NCBI GenBank assembly: GCA_017406005.1
Contig: JAFQZI010000069.1
Location: forward strand, 86,176-150,175
Length of the DNA stretch: 64,000 nucleotides
Source: Oscillospiraceae bacterium
GTDB lineage: Bacteria > Bacillota > Clostridia > Oscillospirales > Oscillospiraceae
Reading direction: 5' to 3'
Shown: in pieces, positions 54,307 through 63,746 of the stretch
Layout of the letters: each line of letters opens with the position of its first letter
Position numbering within the stretch: position 1 is the first letter of the stretch
Made by a program: the position numbers and the translations under genes
The notes under the pieces: model-generated
Databases searched by the model: none
Seen by the model: only the letters and a program-made list of their open reading frames with translations
Told to the model about the DNA's origin: nothing

Positions 54307-55356
54307 TTAAAAAACAAAGCCCGGATCAGCAGGAGAAAACGGCTGCCCTTCCGGCAGAAAGTTGTTGTTTGAATAGATCATTCGGGCGAGATAGGGCTCG
54401 CCGAAGTCGAGCACAATCCACCCCTTCAGATTCTCTCCCCGGTTTCGCAGGGCACTATTGAGTGTTGAGGCGTGGTTATGCGGATGGCTGAAGTAGAACG
54501 TACCTTTGGTGTTGAGGAAGTTCAGGCTGACGTTTCCGTTTGCCATTTCCCGTGCTCCCGCAGCCATACCGTTGGTAAATGCCACCCACTTCTCGTCGTT
54601 GCTGTAATCATAACGGTCCTGCACAATGAGGGTATAGGAACCGTTGGGAGCTGTGGCTGCGTGAAGTGCCGTGTTGGAACTGCTGCCCTGATCATCCCAG
54701 AGAAACGGAATACCGGAAGATGCCCCAAGCCCTGATGCATCCTGAAAACGTCGCAGGAGAACTACCCTGCCCCGGGCTTCACCAAGCGTAGGAATGGCAG
54801 ATGTTAAAAGCCATTTGTCTGCCTGCAGGAGAATTGCGTTGAAAAGGAGCCGTTCAAAATCGGAAACCGCTTCAGAACCGCGCTCCTGCTTCACTGAAAC
54901 AAGTACAGTCTCGGTTGGGTGTTCATCCAGAAAAGCATAACACTGGGAGAACACGTCTTCCACATATAATATTGGGGAATTCGGCATGGCGGCCGTCAGG
55001 CAGTCGCCGAAGCTGTTCATGCACTTCAGCCGCCCTCCGCCCTCCGCTGCATCCACTGCGAGGCGAAGATCCAGAAAGCGAAATCCGGAGGCGAGCTGGT
55101 CTTTGACACTGCAGCCCTGGCATTTGAAGAAAAACGGAAACTGTGTAAACTGCGAGGCACTCTGATGTGTTCCGGGCAGGGTAATCTCATTCAGCCTGAC
55201 AGAATCCGGAATGCGGCTCATCCAGCAGGAGTCTGCTTCCAAGCCGTTGGTGTCGACCCGCTCCGTCAAAGGGACAAGATACAATATGGCAAAGATACAG
55301 GCAATCAGCAGCACAAGGCTGATGATGCGCCGGATCAGGCGGCCAATAAAACGCAT
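54307..55356 (-). CDS. Phosphatidylinositol-specific phospholipase C-like protein, likely altered active site
   Basis: This 349-residue protein has a membrane anchor (about 5-30, RRIISLVLLIACIFAILYL) and the PI-PLC X domain. LPGTHQSAS carries the first catalytic His (H64), though the usual following Asp is Gln, and FLDLRL carries the conserved Arg (R98). Where B. cereus PI-PLC has the second catalytic His (HHG motif), this protein has KCMNSFGD. FLDEHPTETVLVSVKQE and the rest of the barrel are recognisable. Bacterial PI-PLC cuts PI or GPI anchors into a cyclic phosphate; loss of this residue suggests changed chemistry or binding only. ATG at 55356 with GAGGAG upstream. Confidence 0.85.
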   Translation of the reverse strand: MRFIGRLIRRIISLVLLIACIFAILYLVPLTERVDTNGLEADSCWMSRIPDSVRLNEITLPGTHQSASQFTQFPFFFKCQGCSVKDQLASGFRFLDLRLAVDAAEGGGRLKCMNSFGDCLTAAMPNSPILYVEDVFSQCYAFLDEHPTETVLVSVKQERGSEAVSDFERLLFNAILLQADKWLLTSAIPTLGEARGRVVLLRRFQDASGLGASSGIPFLWDDQGSSSNTALHAATAPNGSYTLIVQDRYDYSNDEKWVAFTNGMAAGAREMANGNVSLNFLNTKGTFYFSHPHNHASTLNSALRNRGENLKGWIVLDFGEPYLARMIYSNNNFLPEGQPFSPADPGFVF

Positions 55357-55455
55357 TTTTGAACTCCTCGTTTTTAGTGCATAGCATATTGCGCGAGAGC
55401 ACACTGTTGTATGTCAGTTTCAGTGCCTGCTCCCGCGCTAAGTCAACTATCTGAA

Positions 55456-57537
55456 TTATTCTTCCGTGGTTTTTGCTTTGGTTTTTCTGGGTTTTGCAGG
55501 GGCTTTATCAGTTGTTTTGGCTGTTTTTGTCGCTGCTGTTGTCTTAGCTGCGGCTTTAGGCTTGAGCGATGTTGTTTTCTTTTTCCCCTGCGTCTTCGGG
55601 ACGATCGGGAATTCAAAAATCAGCGATTCAAAGGGACGGAGGTCATAGGTGAGCATATAATCATATCCGTCACACTTTTGTTTGACAGAAGTGAGAGGCG
55701 GGATATCTCCGCCCATTTCCTTTTTACTTCCGCCGCCCGGGAGATTGTCAAATGTGCTGAAGGCACGGCTGTAATAGCCTTGCAGCGGGACGCCTACGGT
55801 ATAATTCTTGTAATAGCAGGGTGAGAAGTTGCAGATTACAAGCAAGGCATTGTTATAATCCCACGGATTCCGGCGGATGAAGCTGATGGTGTTGCGGTCG
55901 CAATCTCCGCGTTTGACCCATTCGAAAGTTGTCGGATTTCTGGAATCGGAGTACAGCACCGGATAGCGCTTGTACAGTTTCAGCAGGTTGCGCACGCAGA
56001 GCATCACGTCACGGTGGCCGAGATCTTCGGTCAGCCACCAGTCGAGCTCACGGGCTTCCGACCACTCTCTGTCCTGCGCAAATTCCTGCCCCATAAAGAG
56101 CAGCTTCTTGCCGGGGTGTGTGAACATAAAGGTATAAAGCGTTTTCAGTCCGCCGAAGCGGTCTTCCGCCTTGCCGGGAGCTTTTTCTACCAGAGAGTGC
56201 TTGAGATGCACTACTTCATCGTGGCTGAGGACCAGCACATAGTTTTCAAAAAAGGCATAGTCCGTGGTGTGCGTCAGTTCATCGTGATGCCATCTGCGGA
56301 AAACGGGATCATGTGCAATGTAGCGCATCATTTCGTTCATCCAGCCCATATTCCACTTGAACTTGAAGCCCAATCCGCCATCCTTCACCGGAGTCGTAAT
56401 TCCCGGCTGGATGGAAGAGTCCTCCGCGATGAGGTACCCGGTTGTTCCGGAGCAGACTGCATCATTGACCTGCTTCAGGAAAGCTTCGCTCTCCAGATTG
56501 ATATTCCCACCGAATTTGTTCGGCCGCCATTCCGCTCGGCTGAAGCTGGCATAAATCATGGCCGCCACAGCATCGACACGCAGTGCGTCGATATGGAATT
56601 CCTGGATCCAGTAGAATGCGCTGGAGATCAGGAAAGAACAGACCTCCGGCTTGCCGTGGTCAAAGGCTTTAGTTCCCCATTCCGGATATTCCGCACGCAG
56701 CGGATCGGCAGACTCATAAAGCGGGGTGCCGTCGAAGCACTCAAGGCCGAAGCTGTCCTTCGGGAAGTGGGCCGGGACCCAGTCCAGAATCACGCCGATC
56801 CCGGCCTGATGGAGCCTGTCCACAAAATAACGGAAGTCATCTGGAGAACCGTATCGCGCCGTCGGGCAGAAGAAACCCGTAACCTGGTAACCCCAGGATC
56901 CGTCAAACGGGTGCTCGCAGATGCCAATCAGTTCAACATGGGTGTATCCCATCCAAAGAACGTAATCGACCAGCTGGTCTGCAACGACTCTGTAATTGAG
57001 AAAACCGTCCTTATCCTGCGCATCCGCAAAATGCTTCTTCCAGGAGCCGAGATGCACTTCATAGATTGCCATCGGCCTCTCCACAACGGTGACGTTGCTG
57101 CGCTGCTGCTGATGCACCTCGTCGTGCCATACATACCTGTCAAGCGCACTGACAATAGAGGCATTGGCCGGACGCTTTTCCGAGCGGAAACCATAAGGGT
57201 CAGACTTATAGCGCAGGATTCCGTCAGCCCCATCGACCACATAGCGGTACATATCACCGTCATCCACACCGGGGAGAAAACACTCCCAGACGGAATGATC
57301 CTCTTTAGTACGCTGCAGAGGGCAGAAGTTATCCCACCCTGTAACCTCGGTAATCACCGAGACATTTTTTGCATTCGGTGCCCAGACACGGAAATATGTG
57401 CCCCGGACACCGCCCTCTTCCGCAGGGTGTGCACCGAAGTATTTATACGACTCGTAATCCGTGCCAAGATGGAAGGGCGGCAGTGAAAGGTCTACTGCTT
57501 CTTCCGCAACAGGCATATCAGGCGTTTCTTTGTTCAT
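55456..57537 (-). CDS. glgB: Glycogen branching enzyme, GH13_9
   Basis: This 693-residue enzyme has an N-terminal CBM48 domain (about 20-130; GTYFRVWAPNAKNVSVI) and the barrel with IDALRVDAVAAMIY (nucleophile Asp, about 321), LIAEDSS (acid Glu, about 371) and LSHDEVVH (third acidic residue, about 440). It moves segments of alpha-1,4-glucan to form alpha-1,6 branches. The last 45 residues are an added tail rich in Lys, Ala, Thr and Pro (PKAAAKTTAATKTAKTTDK), like a histone H1 tail. A perfect 15-bp inverted repeat covers its promoter. No other glg gene lies next to it. Confidence 0.94.
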   Translation of the reverse strand: MNKETPDMPVAEEAVDLSLPPFHLGTDYESYKYFGAHPAEEGGVRGTYFRVWAPNAKNVSVITEVTGWDNFCPLQRTKEDHSVWECFLPGVDDGDMYRYVVDGADGILRYKSDPYGFRSEKRPANASIVSALDRYVWHDEVHQQQRSNVTVVERPMAIYEVHLGSWKKHFADAQDKDGFLNYRVVADQLVDYVLWMGYTHVELIGICEHPFDGSWGYQVTGFFCPTARYGSPDDFRYFVDRLHQAGIGVILDWVPAHFPKDSFGLECFDGTPLYESADPLRAEYPEWGTKAFDHGKPEVCSFLISSAFYWIQEFHIDALRVDAVAAMIYASFSRAEWRPNKFGGNINLESEAFLKQVNDAVCSGTTGYLIAEDSSIQPGITTPVKDGGLGFKFKWNMGWMNEMMRYIAHDPVFRRWHHDELTHTTDYAFFENYVLVLSHDEVVHLKHSLVEKAPGKAEDRFGGLKTLYTFMFTHPGKKLLFMGQEFAQDREWSEARELDWWLTEDLGHRDVMLCVRNLLKLYKRYPVLYSDSRNPTTFEWVKRGDCDRNTISFIRRNPWDYNNALLVICNFSPCYYKNYTVGVPLQGYYSRAFSTFDNLPGGGSKKEMGGDIPPLTSVKQKCDGYDYMLTYDLRPFESLIFEFPIVPKTQGKKKTTSLKPKAAAKTTAATKTAKTTDKAPAKPRKTKAKTTEE

Positions 57538-57577
57538 TGGAAGATCCTCCTTTTTTACGCTTCTTGTGTAAACAAAA

Positions 57578-57614
57578 GATAATATCCATATCTTTTGCAG
57601 ATATGGATATTATC
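57578..57614. promoter_or_regulatory. Perfect 15-bp inverted repeat over the glgB promoter
   Basis: GATAATATCCATATC (57578-57592), 7-nt loop, GATATGGATATTATC (57600-57614). The arms are exact complements and the right arm contains the leftward -10 GATAAT. Confidence 0.8.
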
Positions 57615-57637
57615 TCAAAGTATTGTTCAACAGTCAA
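57609..57637 (-). promoter_or_regulatory. Promoter of glgB
   Basis: Minus-strand TTGACT (57637-57632), 17 nt and GATAAT (57614-57609). The remaining gap to 57840 holds CTTAGTAAG / CTTACTAAG arms (57660-57700) and no gene. Confidence 0.7.
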
Positions 57638-57840
57638 GCATTTGTTTTACAGCTGCGCGCTTAGTAAGGCCGGAACTTTCGAGGTCCGATCTTCTTACTA
57701 AGACGGAGCTGAACACAGCCGGAGAGAGGCAGCTTATGAGTGCATTTCTCTTTCATCCCGACGCGCCAAAGAATACCATACTCTTCAAAAAAGTGCAAGA
57801 ACTATATGCAAACAGTTTTTTACTTTTTTGTAAACTTAAT

Positions 57841-60800
57841 TCATTGTTCTTTCTTCCTGCGAACCGTCACGGTAAAGGCAGCTGCGCTCATAACCATCAG
57901 GCATGCCCAGAGGGCGAGTATGCTGTCATCGCCGGTGATCGGCCTGTCTCTCACGGAGAGAACATGCAGGTAGCAGGTTGCAACACCGCCGTCCGAATAA
58001 ACGAACTGGAGCTGCTGATAAGCCCTGTGTTCCAAAGCCTTCATCGCTGTTTCGGAGATGGTAACGATGGAAGAGCCGTCATTTGCGGCAGATACCGTAT
58101 AGTAATACGGATTGATGGTCCTGCCGTTGATTTTCACTGCTGCGCCGTTGCCTACCAGCCTGCTGGCAGGACCTGTCGCCTGGACGGTATACGCGCCGCC
58201 CACATCATAGTACCAGCTGCCGTTCTTGTGATACGTGAAGTAGTAGTTGGCCTGAACGGTAACCGTGCAATATGCGGTTATACCGTTAGCAGTACGCGCT
58301 GTAACGGTCGCCGTGCCGGCTCCCACCGCGATCACACTTGCCATTGCAACCCCGTTCGTGCCTACGGTTGTGCGGTAGCTCTCGTGGATCCGTACCACAT
58401 TTTCGTTGGAAGACGTCCATGTGACAGTCTGATTGGTGGTATTGAGCGGATTGAAGGCTACTGCCAGCTTTGCACTGGAATCGGTAGAGGTAAGGGTTAC
58501 GGTAGTCGGATTCATCAGGAGCGACTTCGCTTCGATGTAGGAAACCGAAATCGTAACCGGCCTGGATGCAAGAATCTGCCCATCCGCCTTGAAACGGATA
58601 TCGTAATCTCCGGCAGGGAGATTGCGGACGATCTTATTGACAATATCCATATAGCCGGATTCGCCGTCCGCGTGGCGCTTGATCTGTGCCTGTGTTCCGT
58701 ATGCTACGGTCAGGTTGCCGTTATTGATTGAAATATTTGTCGTGGACGGTGCAGAATACTGCCTGATTTCAATCGCCTGGATCTCGGAATCTGCCGTGTG
58801 CTCTGCCTCCTTGCCGAAGGCTTTCACAAGTATCTGCCCGGTGATGCCGGACGGGATTACTGTTGTCTCTCCGGTAATGGGCACCCATGGCCCGCCGATA
58901 CCTTTGAGAGAATACTGCATGGTACCGTTTACTCCGGTGAGAATTCCGCTGCTCTCTCCCGTGGCGGAGAAGACGGCTGTCGGAGTGGGCAGTTTGATCG
59001 GTGCGGAATAGGACCCGACCGTAACTTCCAGATACGGCCTGCCTGAGGCGAGAAGAGCAATGTTCCTGTCGCCGTCTTTATAGCTTCTGCCTTTGATACG
59101 CAGCTCGTAGGTGCCCGCACCGAGCCCTCCAAGCTGGTTGCCGGTAATATCAACAAAATTCTGAGTGCTGCCCGCGCCGCGGATCTGGTATACATAGTTG
59201 CCGGAAGACGTATTGATAGTAATCGTTCCGTCTGTCTTGCCTGTATCGGAAACCGGTGTGGAGCTGACGGTTGCTACTGTAGAAATCTGCGGCTGCTGAT
59301 CGATTTCAAACACAATGGATGCAGCATCTTCCGTGCCCACTTTCCTGACACGTATCAGATCTCCGTTGCTGAGATTTGTAATATTCACAGATGTACCGGA
59401 TGCCACCCGCGTCCATGTGAGCGGCCATAGCTCACTACCATTTCTTCGGTATCCGACCTGGTACTCCATATCAGTTGTCAGGTTACTGAGGTCGCCGCTG
59501 GTATCTCCCTCAGGGCTGAAGGTTACTGCCAAAACCTGTTCGTCCGGACCAGGTGCTGTCATCAGGCTCGGAGCCTGAAACAGATCGCCGGCCATTACTG
59601 TGACATACTCATTTTCGGTTGCCCCCTCAGTGGCCATTTCGTTCGCCTGTTCTTCAAAAGCAGTAATTTCCTCCAGCATTGCCGGTGCCATAAGCACAAC
59701 CTGCTGCTGCGCAAGGGCTTCTGTGTTGACTTCAAAGAGGCCTGTCAGTTCAGCTTCGGCTTCGGCTCGTTTTTTATCTTCCTCTTCTGCCTTCAGACGT
59801 TCGGCTTCTTCGGCAGCTTTACGCGCTTCTTCCGCTTGCCGTGCTTCTTCGGCTGCTTTGCGGGCTTCTTCCGCTTTTTGCGCTTCCTCGGCAGCTTTGC
59901 GCGCTTCTTCGGCTTTCTGTGCTTCCTCGGCAGCTTTGCGCGCTTCTTCAACTTTTTGTGCTTCTTCAGCTGCTTTGCGCGCTTCTTCCGCTTTTTGTGC
60001 TTCCTCGGCAGCTTTGCGCGCTTCTTCTGCTTTTTGTGCTTCCTCGGCTGCTTTGCGCGCTTCTTCCGCTTTCTGTGCTTCCTCGGCTGCCTTGCGGGCT
60101 TCTTCAGCTTTTTGTGCTTCTTCGGCTGCTTTGCGCGCTTCTTCCGCTTTTTGTGCTTCCTCGGCAACTTTGCGCGCTTCTTCTGCTTTTTGTGCTTCCT
60201 CGGCTGCCTTGCGGGCTTCTTCTGCTTTTTGTGCTTCCTCGGCTGCTTTGCGCGCTTCTTCGGCTTTCCGTGCTTCCTCGGCAGCTTTGCGCGCTTGCTC
60301 AGCTTCCAGCTCGGCCTGCTGCAGTGCGAACGGATCCACTACCTGTGGCTGGACTTCGCCGGCTCCGGGCTGAGCCCCGCTCATATAAGCCTGATAGGCT
60401 TCCTGCACCGTGCTGCCTTCTCCGATTTTGATGGAAACATAACGGTTCTGGTTATAGGTTTCCGGAAGGAAGCACCAGGCAGGAGATGCCTCGTTCAGAG
60501 ACCTGCCGGCGGAAACACTGATCCGTACTCCGTCATCAATCGTCGGCATGGCCTGCATGGCACTCGTTGCACCGAGTGCTTCCAGGGAAAGGCCGTTCCC
60601 TCTCAGGAGGATAGTCTGCTCCGTGAGAATGCCGTAGCCATAACCGTCATAGTTACTGTCCGTATTCGTAATGAAGGCTAACGAGCCGTCTCCGAGAACG
60701 AAAGCACCGTTGCCGTTGAGATTCAGGCCGATACTGTACTTCTGAACACCATCCGCCGTGATGTAGCCCTTGTTGGTAATGATGTTTTTACCGGTTACAT

Positions 60801-61125
60801 CAAAGACCACCGGAACCGGGACATATAAGCCGGCATAGGTTTGATCCGATGTTCCGTTGTTTTCCAGCTCGATGGAAAAGTCCTTCATCACCACATGTAC
60901 CGCTCCGTCCTGAATGCGGTATGTGATATAAGAGGGTGATCCTTCTGACGTCTTCTCGAGCGTCTTCCCGTCCGGGGAATAGTAACAGGCTCCATTCTCC
61001 AGAACAGTATCACCTATTTTGATTCCGAGATCCATGCCGGATTCCGCACCGGCAGCCGCTGCCGCGATGCAGAAGAGCTGTGCGATTGCAAGGAAAACTG
61101 CCAGTTTTCTGTAAATTTTATTCAT
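57841..61125 (-). CDS. Surface protein with Glu/Ala coiled-coil repeats, Big_2-like domain and RDRPxTGD sorting signal (1094 aa)
   Basis: Signal peptide (about 1-27, cleavage near AGA-ES). About 30-250: a beta-rich head. About 285-455: around twelve 13-residue repeats of the type EEARKAAEEAQKA, a long alpha-helical stalk. About 545-870: Fn3/Ig-like strands. About 885-970: a Big_2-like domain (LMNPTTVTLTSTDSSAKLAVAFNP). The C-terminus begins NGSWYYDVGGAYTV and ends in SVRDRPITGDDS, a hydrophobic helix and VRRKKEQ. Both ends resemble the protein at 30.8 kb, so the two are paralogues that differ mainly by the stalk. GGAGG precedes the ATG. Confidence 0.88.
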   Translation of the reverse strand: MNKIYRKLAVFLAIAQLFCIAAAAAGAESGMDLGIKIGDTVLENGACYYSPDGKTLEKTSEGSPSYITYRIQDGAVHVVMKDFSIELENNGTSDQTYAGLYVPVPVVFDVTGKNIITNKGYITADGVQKYSIGLNLNGNGAFVLGDGSLAFITNTDSNYDGYGYGILTEQTILLRGNGLSLEALGATSAMQAMPTIDDGVRISVSAGRSLNEASPAWCFLPETYNQNRYVSIKIGEGSTVQEAYQAYMSGAQPGAGEVQPQVVDPFALQQAELEAEQARKAAEEARKAEEARKAAEEAQKAEEARKAAEEAQKAEEARKVAEEAQKAEEARKAAEEAQKAEEARKAAEEAQKAEEARKAAEEAQKAEEARKAAEEAQKAEEARKAAEEAQKVEEARKAAEEAQKAEEARKAAEEAQKAEEARKAAEEARQAEEARKAAEEAERLKAEEEDKKRAEAEAELTGLFEVNTEALAQQQVVLMAPAMLEEITAFEEQANEMATEGATENEYVTVMAGDLFQAPSLMTAPGPDEQVLAVTFSPEGDTSGDLSNLTTDMEYQVGYRRNGSELWPLTWTRVASGTSVNITNLSNGDLIRVRKVGTEDAASIVFEIDQQPQISTVATVSSTPVSDTGKTDGTITINTSSGNYVYQIRGAGSTQNFVDITGNQLGGLGAGTYELRIKGRSYKDGDRNIALLASGRPYLEVTVGSYSAPIKLPTPTAVFSATGESSGILTGVNGTMQYSLKGIGGPWVPITGETTVIPSGITGQILVKAFGKEAEHTADSEIQAIEIRQYSAPSTTNISINNGNLTVAYGTQAQIKRHADGESGYMDIVNKIVRNLPAGDYDIRFKADGQILASRPVTISVSYIEAKSLLMNPTTVTLTSTDSSAKLAVAFNPLNTTNQTVTWTSSNENVVRIHESYRTTVGTNGVAMASVIAVGAGTATVTARTANGITAYCTVTVQANYYFTYHKNGSWYYDVGGAYTVQATGPASRLVGNGAAVKINGRTINPYYYTVSAANDGSSIVTISETAMKALEHRAYQQLQFVYSDGGVATCYLHVLSVRDRPITGDDSILALWACLMVMSAAAFTVTVRRKKEQ
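59770..60300 (-). repeat. 39-bp in-frame tandem repeats of the coiled-coil stalk
   Basis: About a dozen copies of a 39-bp unit coding for EEARKAAEEAQKA, each differing at a few third positions. Codons vary more than the protein, so the repeat is kept by selection on the helix. Confidence 0.9.
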
Positions 61126-61329
61126 CTTATCCTCCTAAGGTTTTGTGCAGAGTTCTCTCTGAAAATGGAAAAACTGCCGTACAAAAATAAGACAACTTTA
61201 TAATAACTGTTTTGTTTTTGAAAATCAATAAATATTCGATTCGTTCACTATTAATTAACAATCGCCCAGGTTTTATTGCTATTATTTCTCTATTTCGTAA
61301 TTTATTTGTAAATTTTGTCAGGGTAAAAT

Positions 61330-61363
61330 AAAACCACGCCGGCTAATGTACAAACCGACGTGG
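61330..61363 (-). terminator. Terminator of the small acidic protein gene
   Basis: On the minus strand CCACGTCGG...CCGGCGTGG followed by TTTTAT. Confidence 0.7.
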
Positions 61364-61386
61364 GGATAGGCAGATTTTGTAAAATA

Positions 61387-61695
61387 TCAAAGATCGTCCG
61401 GGCTGGGATCGCTCTCCGAGGCAAACTGTTCCTCCATCCAGGCTTTGTATTCATCCGTCATACGGCTTGGAATGGGTTCCTCTTCTCCCATCCGGTCAGG
61501 AACCGTAGGATCTGAAACTTCATCCGGAACGGTCATCGGAACGGCTTCCGTAGCGGATTCCGTAACTTCCACCGGAACGTCTTCCGGCACTTCCTCATCC
61601 ATCTCTTCAATTTCAACCTCAATCTCTGGCTTTTTCGGTTTGAAAAGATCTACAATCCTTCCCCAGGCATATATAGCTCTTTCTTTGATTTTCAT
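61387..61695 (-). CDS. Small acidic protein of unknown function (102 aa)
   Basis: A short basic N-terminus with an amphipathic helix (MKIKERAIYAWGRIVDLFKPKKP) leads a strongly acidic tail of Glu, Asp, Pro and Val (VEIEEMDEEVPEDVPVEVTE). No membrane helix. The ATG at 61695 is chosen because GGAGGGG is 5-6 nt before it. No family recognised. The 5' helix could bind membranes or DNA, but nothing shows which. Confidence 0.75.
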   Translation of the reverse strand: MKIKERAIYAWGRIVDLFKPKKPEIEVEIEEMDEEVPEDVPVEVTESATEAVPMTVPDEVSDPTVPDRMGEEEPIPSRMTDEYKAWMEEQFASESDPSPDDL

Positions 61696-61855
61696 GAATG
61701 CCCCTCCGTTTCGGATCATTCTGTGTTATTATGATGTATTATAGTAGATCATGCCTGTTTTTTCAACACCAAGTTCATGTTTTTATACGTCGGCGTTGCT
61801 TTTTGCGTAAGATTCGGATAAAATGCATACAGAACTGACCGGAGGCTGACCTGTC

Positions 61856-62950
61856 ATGAAAGAAGCCCAAAGAATCGAATATGCGCTCTCCGCTATCATT
61901 CCATGGTATGCGGCAAACCGCCGTATGCTTCCCTGGCGGGAAGACCCGACTCCTTACCACATCTGGATCTCGGAAATCATGCTGCAGCAGACGCGCATCG
62001 AAGCCGTAATTCCCTATTACAAGCGCTTTCTGCAGGAGCTGCCGGATCTCGCCGCTTTGGCAGCTGTACCGGAAGACAGGCTCCTGAAGCTCTGGGAAGG
62101 GCTCGGTTATTACAACCGGGCAAGAAATCTGAAACGCGCAGCTATAACTGTTATGGAACAGTATAGCGGTGCCCTGCCGGGCAAAGCGGCTGAGCTGAAA
62201 AAGCTGCCTGGCATTGGGGATTATACGTCAGCAGCTATTGCTTCCATCGCCTTTGGCGAACCAGAACCCGCGGTAGACGGAAACGTCCTGCGCGTGTTGA
62301 TGCGGCTCCTCGCCTGTAGCGATGATATTGCAGATCCTCAGACACGGAAAAACACGGCTTCGGTGCTGCGCCGGTTTTATCCCTCAGGGAAAGACGCCTC
62401 GCTCCTCACGGAAGGGCTGATGGAGCTGGGAGAAGTGCTCTGTCTGCCGAACGGTGTTCCCCTCTGCGAGCAGTGCCCGCTTTGCTCCCTCTGTCTTGCG
62501 CATGAAAGCGGAAAGGAATCTGAATTTCCGGTCAAAACTTCCCCGAAAGAACGGCGGGTTGAGGAGAGAACCGTTCTCCTCCTGCAGTGCGGGAATCGGT
62601 TTGCCGTCCGAAAACGGCCGGGAAAAGGTCTGCTTGCCGGGCTCTGGGAATTCCCGAACGTTGCGGGAAAGCTCGATGCTGCAGGCGCCCTGCGGGCAGC
62701 CGAAATTTTGGGCACCACGGTATCCGACATTTCGCTGTGCGGAGAGGCAAAGCACATCTTCACCCATGTGGAGTGGAGAATAACGGGTTATCTCCTCCAA
62801 TGTGAAAAAACATCCGAGAATCTGGTCTGGCTCACAACTGCTGAAATCGCTTCTGGCTGCTCCATCCCGACAGCCTTCCGCACCTGGCAGAAGCTGCTTG
62901 AATCTTTTACAGAAGATCCAGTTCCACCGGGCAGTGGTCGGAACCCGTAA
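61856..62950 (+). CDS. mutY: A/G-specific adenine glycosylase MutY
   Basis: This 364-residue enzyme has E40 in [10 protein letters not shown] and D141 in [11 protein letters not shown], matching catalytic E37 and D138 of E. coli MutY. The HhH motif ([12 protein letters not shown]) precedes D141. The four Cys of the Fe-S cluster are in [20 protein letters not shown], and a NUDIX_4 domain (about 230-350) recognises 8-oxoguanine. It removes adenine paired with 8-oxoguanine. GGAGG lies upstream. Its last 44 bp overlap the 3' end of exoA on the other strand. Confidence 0.95.
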   Translation: MKEAQRIEYALSAIIPWYAANRRMLPWREDPTPYHIWISEIMLQQTRIEAVIPYYKRFLQELPDLAALAAVPEDRLLKLWEGLGYYNRARNLKRAAITVMEQYSGALPGKAAELKKLPGIGDYTSAAIASIAFGEPEPAVDGNVLRVLMRLLACSDDIADPQTRKNTASVLRRFYPSGKDASLLTEGLMELGEVLCLPNGVPLCEQCPLCSLCLAHESGKESEFPVKTSPKERRVEERTVLLLQCGNRFAVRKRPGKGLLAGLWEFPNVAGKLDAAGALRAAEILGTTVSDISLCGEAKHIFTHVEWRITGYLLQCEKTSENLVWLTTAEIASGCSIPTAFRTWQKLLESFTEDPVPPGSGRNP

Positions 62951-63662
62951 TAGTCGTGTGGATCTTTGCATCTTTCAGCCGGTCTCTCAGGCAATCACTC
63001 ACGACAAAGTAATCAATACGCCACCCGGCATTTCTAGCTCTCGCCTGGAAGCGATAGCTCCACCAGGAATAGATGTTCTCCTGATCAGGATAGAAATACC
63101 GGAAGGTATCCGTAAGACCGCTTTTCAGCGCAGTATCGAATTTTGCCCTCTCCTCATCGGTAAACCCCGCATTGCGGCGGTTTGAAGAAGGATTCTTCAG
63201 ATCAATCTCCCGATGGGCTACATTAAGATCACCGCAAAAAATCACGGGCTTTTTTTCTTCCAAATTCTTCACATAGGCGAGAAAATCATCCTCCCATGTC
63301 ATACGGTAATCAAGCCTCTTCAGTTCATCCTGGGAGTTCGGAACATAGACCGTGATGAGATAATACTCCGTGAATTCAAGCGTAATCACTCTGCCCTCAT
63401 GGTCATGCTGCTCGATTCCCAGGCCATAATGCACGGAAAGCGGCTCCTCCTTTGTGAAAACGGCAGTGCCCGAATACCCCTTCTTTTCCGCATAGTTCCA
63501 GAACTGCCGATAGCCCGGCAGGTCAAGGGTAATCTGTCCCTGCTGCAGCTTTGTCTCCTGCAGGCAGAAGACGTCCGCATCAAGTTCCCGGAAAACATCC
63601 ATAAACCCTTTTTCCATACAGGCTCTCAGGCCGTTGACATTCCATGAAACAAATTTTTTCAT
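62907..63662 (-). CDS. exoA: Exodeoxyribonuclease III / AP endonuclease
   Basis: This 251-residue enzyme has the family residues: N8 in SWNVNG, E36 in LQETK, GDLNVAH (Asp and Asn near 145), and the final [10 protein letters not shown] with the catalytic His. It cuts DNA at abasic sites, the product of MutY and other glycosylases, and removes 3' blocks. Length matches B. subtilis ExoA. AAAGGG precedes the ATG. Convergent with and overlapping mutY, a pairing of two steps of base excision repair. Confidence 0.95.
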   Translation of the reverse strand: MKKFVSWNVNGLRACMEKGFMDVFRELDADVFCLQETKLQQGQITLDLPGYRQFWNYAEKKGYSGTAVFTKEEPLSVHYGLGIEQHDHEGRVITLEFTEYYLITVYVPNSQDELKRLDYRMTWEDDFLAYVKNLEEKKPVIFCGDLNVAHREIDLKNPSSNRRNAGFTDEERAKFDTALKSGLTDTFRYFYPDQENIYSWWSYRFQARARNAGWRIDYFVVSDCLRDRLKDAKIHTTITGSDHCPVELDLL

Positions 63663-63704
63663 TTTAAGCCCTTTCTTTATTCAATCAACTGACTAATATT
63701 TTCC

Positions 63705-63733
63705 TTGACAACAGAAATCAGTTATGTTATTTT
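63705..63733 (+). promoter_or_regulatory. Promoter of tRNA-Ser
   Basis: TTGACA (63705-63710), 17 nt and TATTTT (63728-63733), 14 nt before the mature 5' end. Confidence 0.65.
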
Positions 63734-63746
63734 ATTCAAGCGGTCT

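Noticed and set aside
56014-57486. 490-codon plus-strand frame opposite glgB
   Set aside because: Shadow of a confidently identified gene.
59770-60300. Regular 39-bp periodicity considered as a CRISPR array
   Set aside because: There are no unique spacers; the units are contiguous, in frame and vary at third positions, so this is coding repeat.
59836-60681. Several plus- and minus-strand frames of Cys/Phe/Leu or Arg/Lys repeats
   Set aside because: They are other-frame readings of the 39-bp repeats in the coiled-coil stalk.
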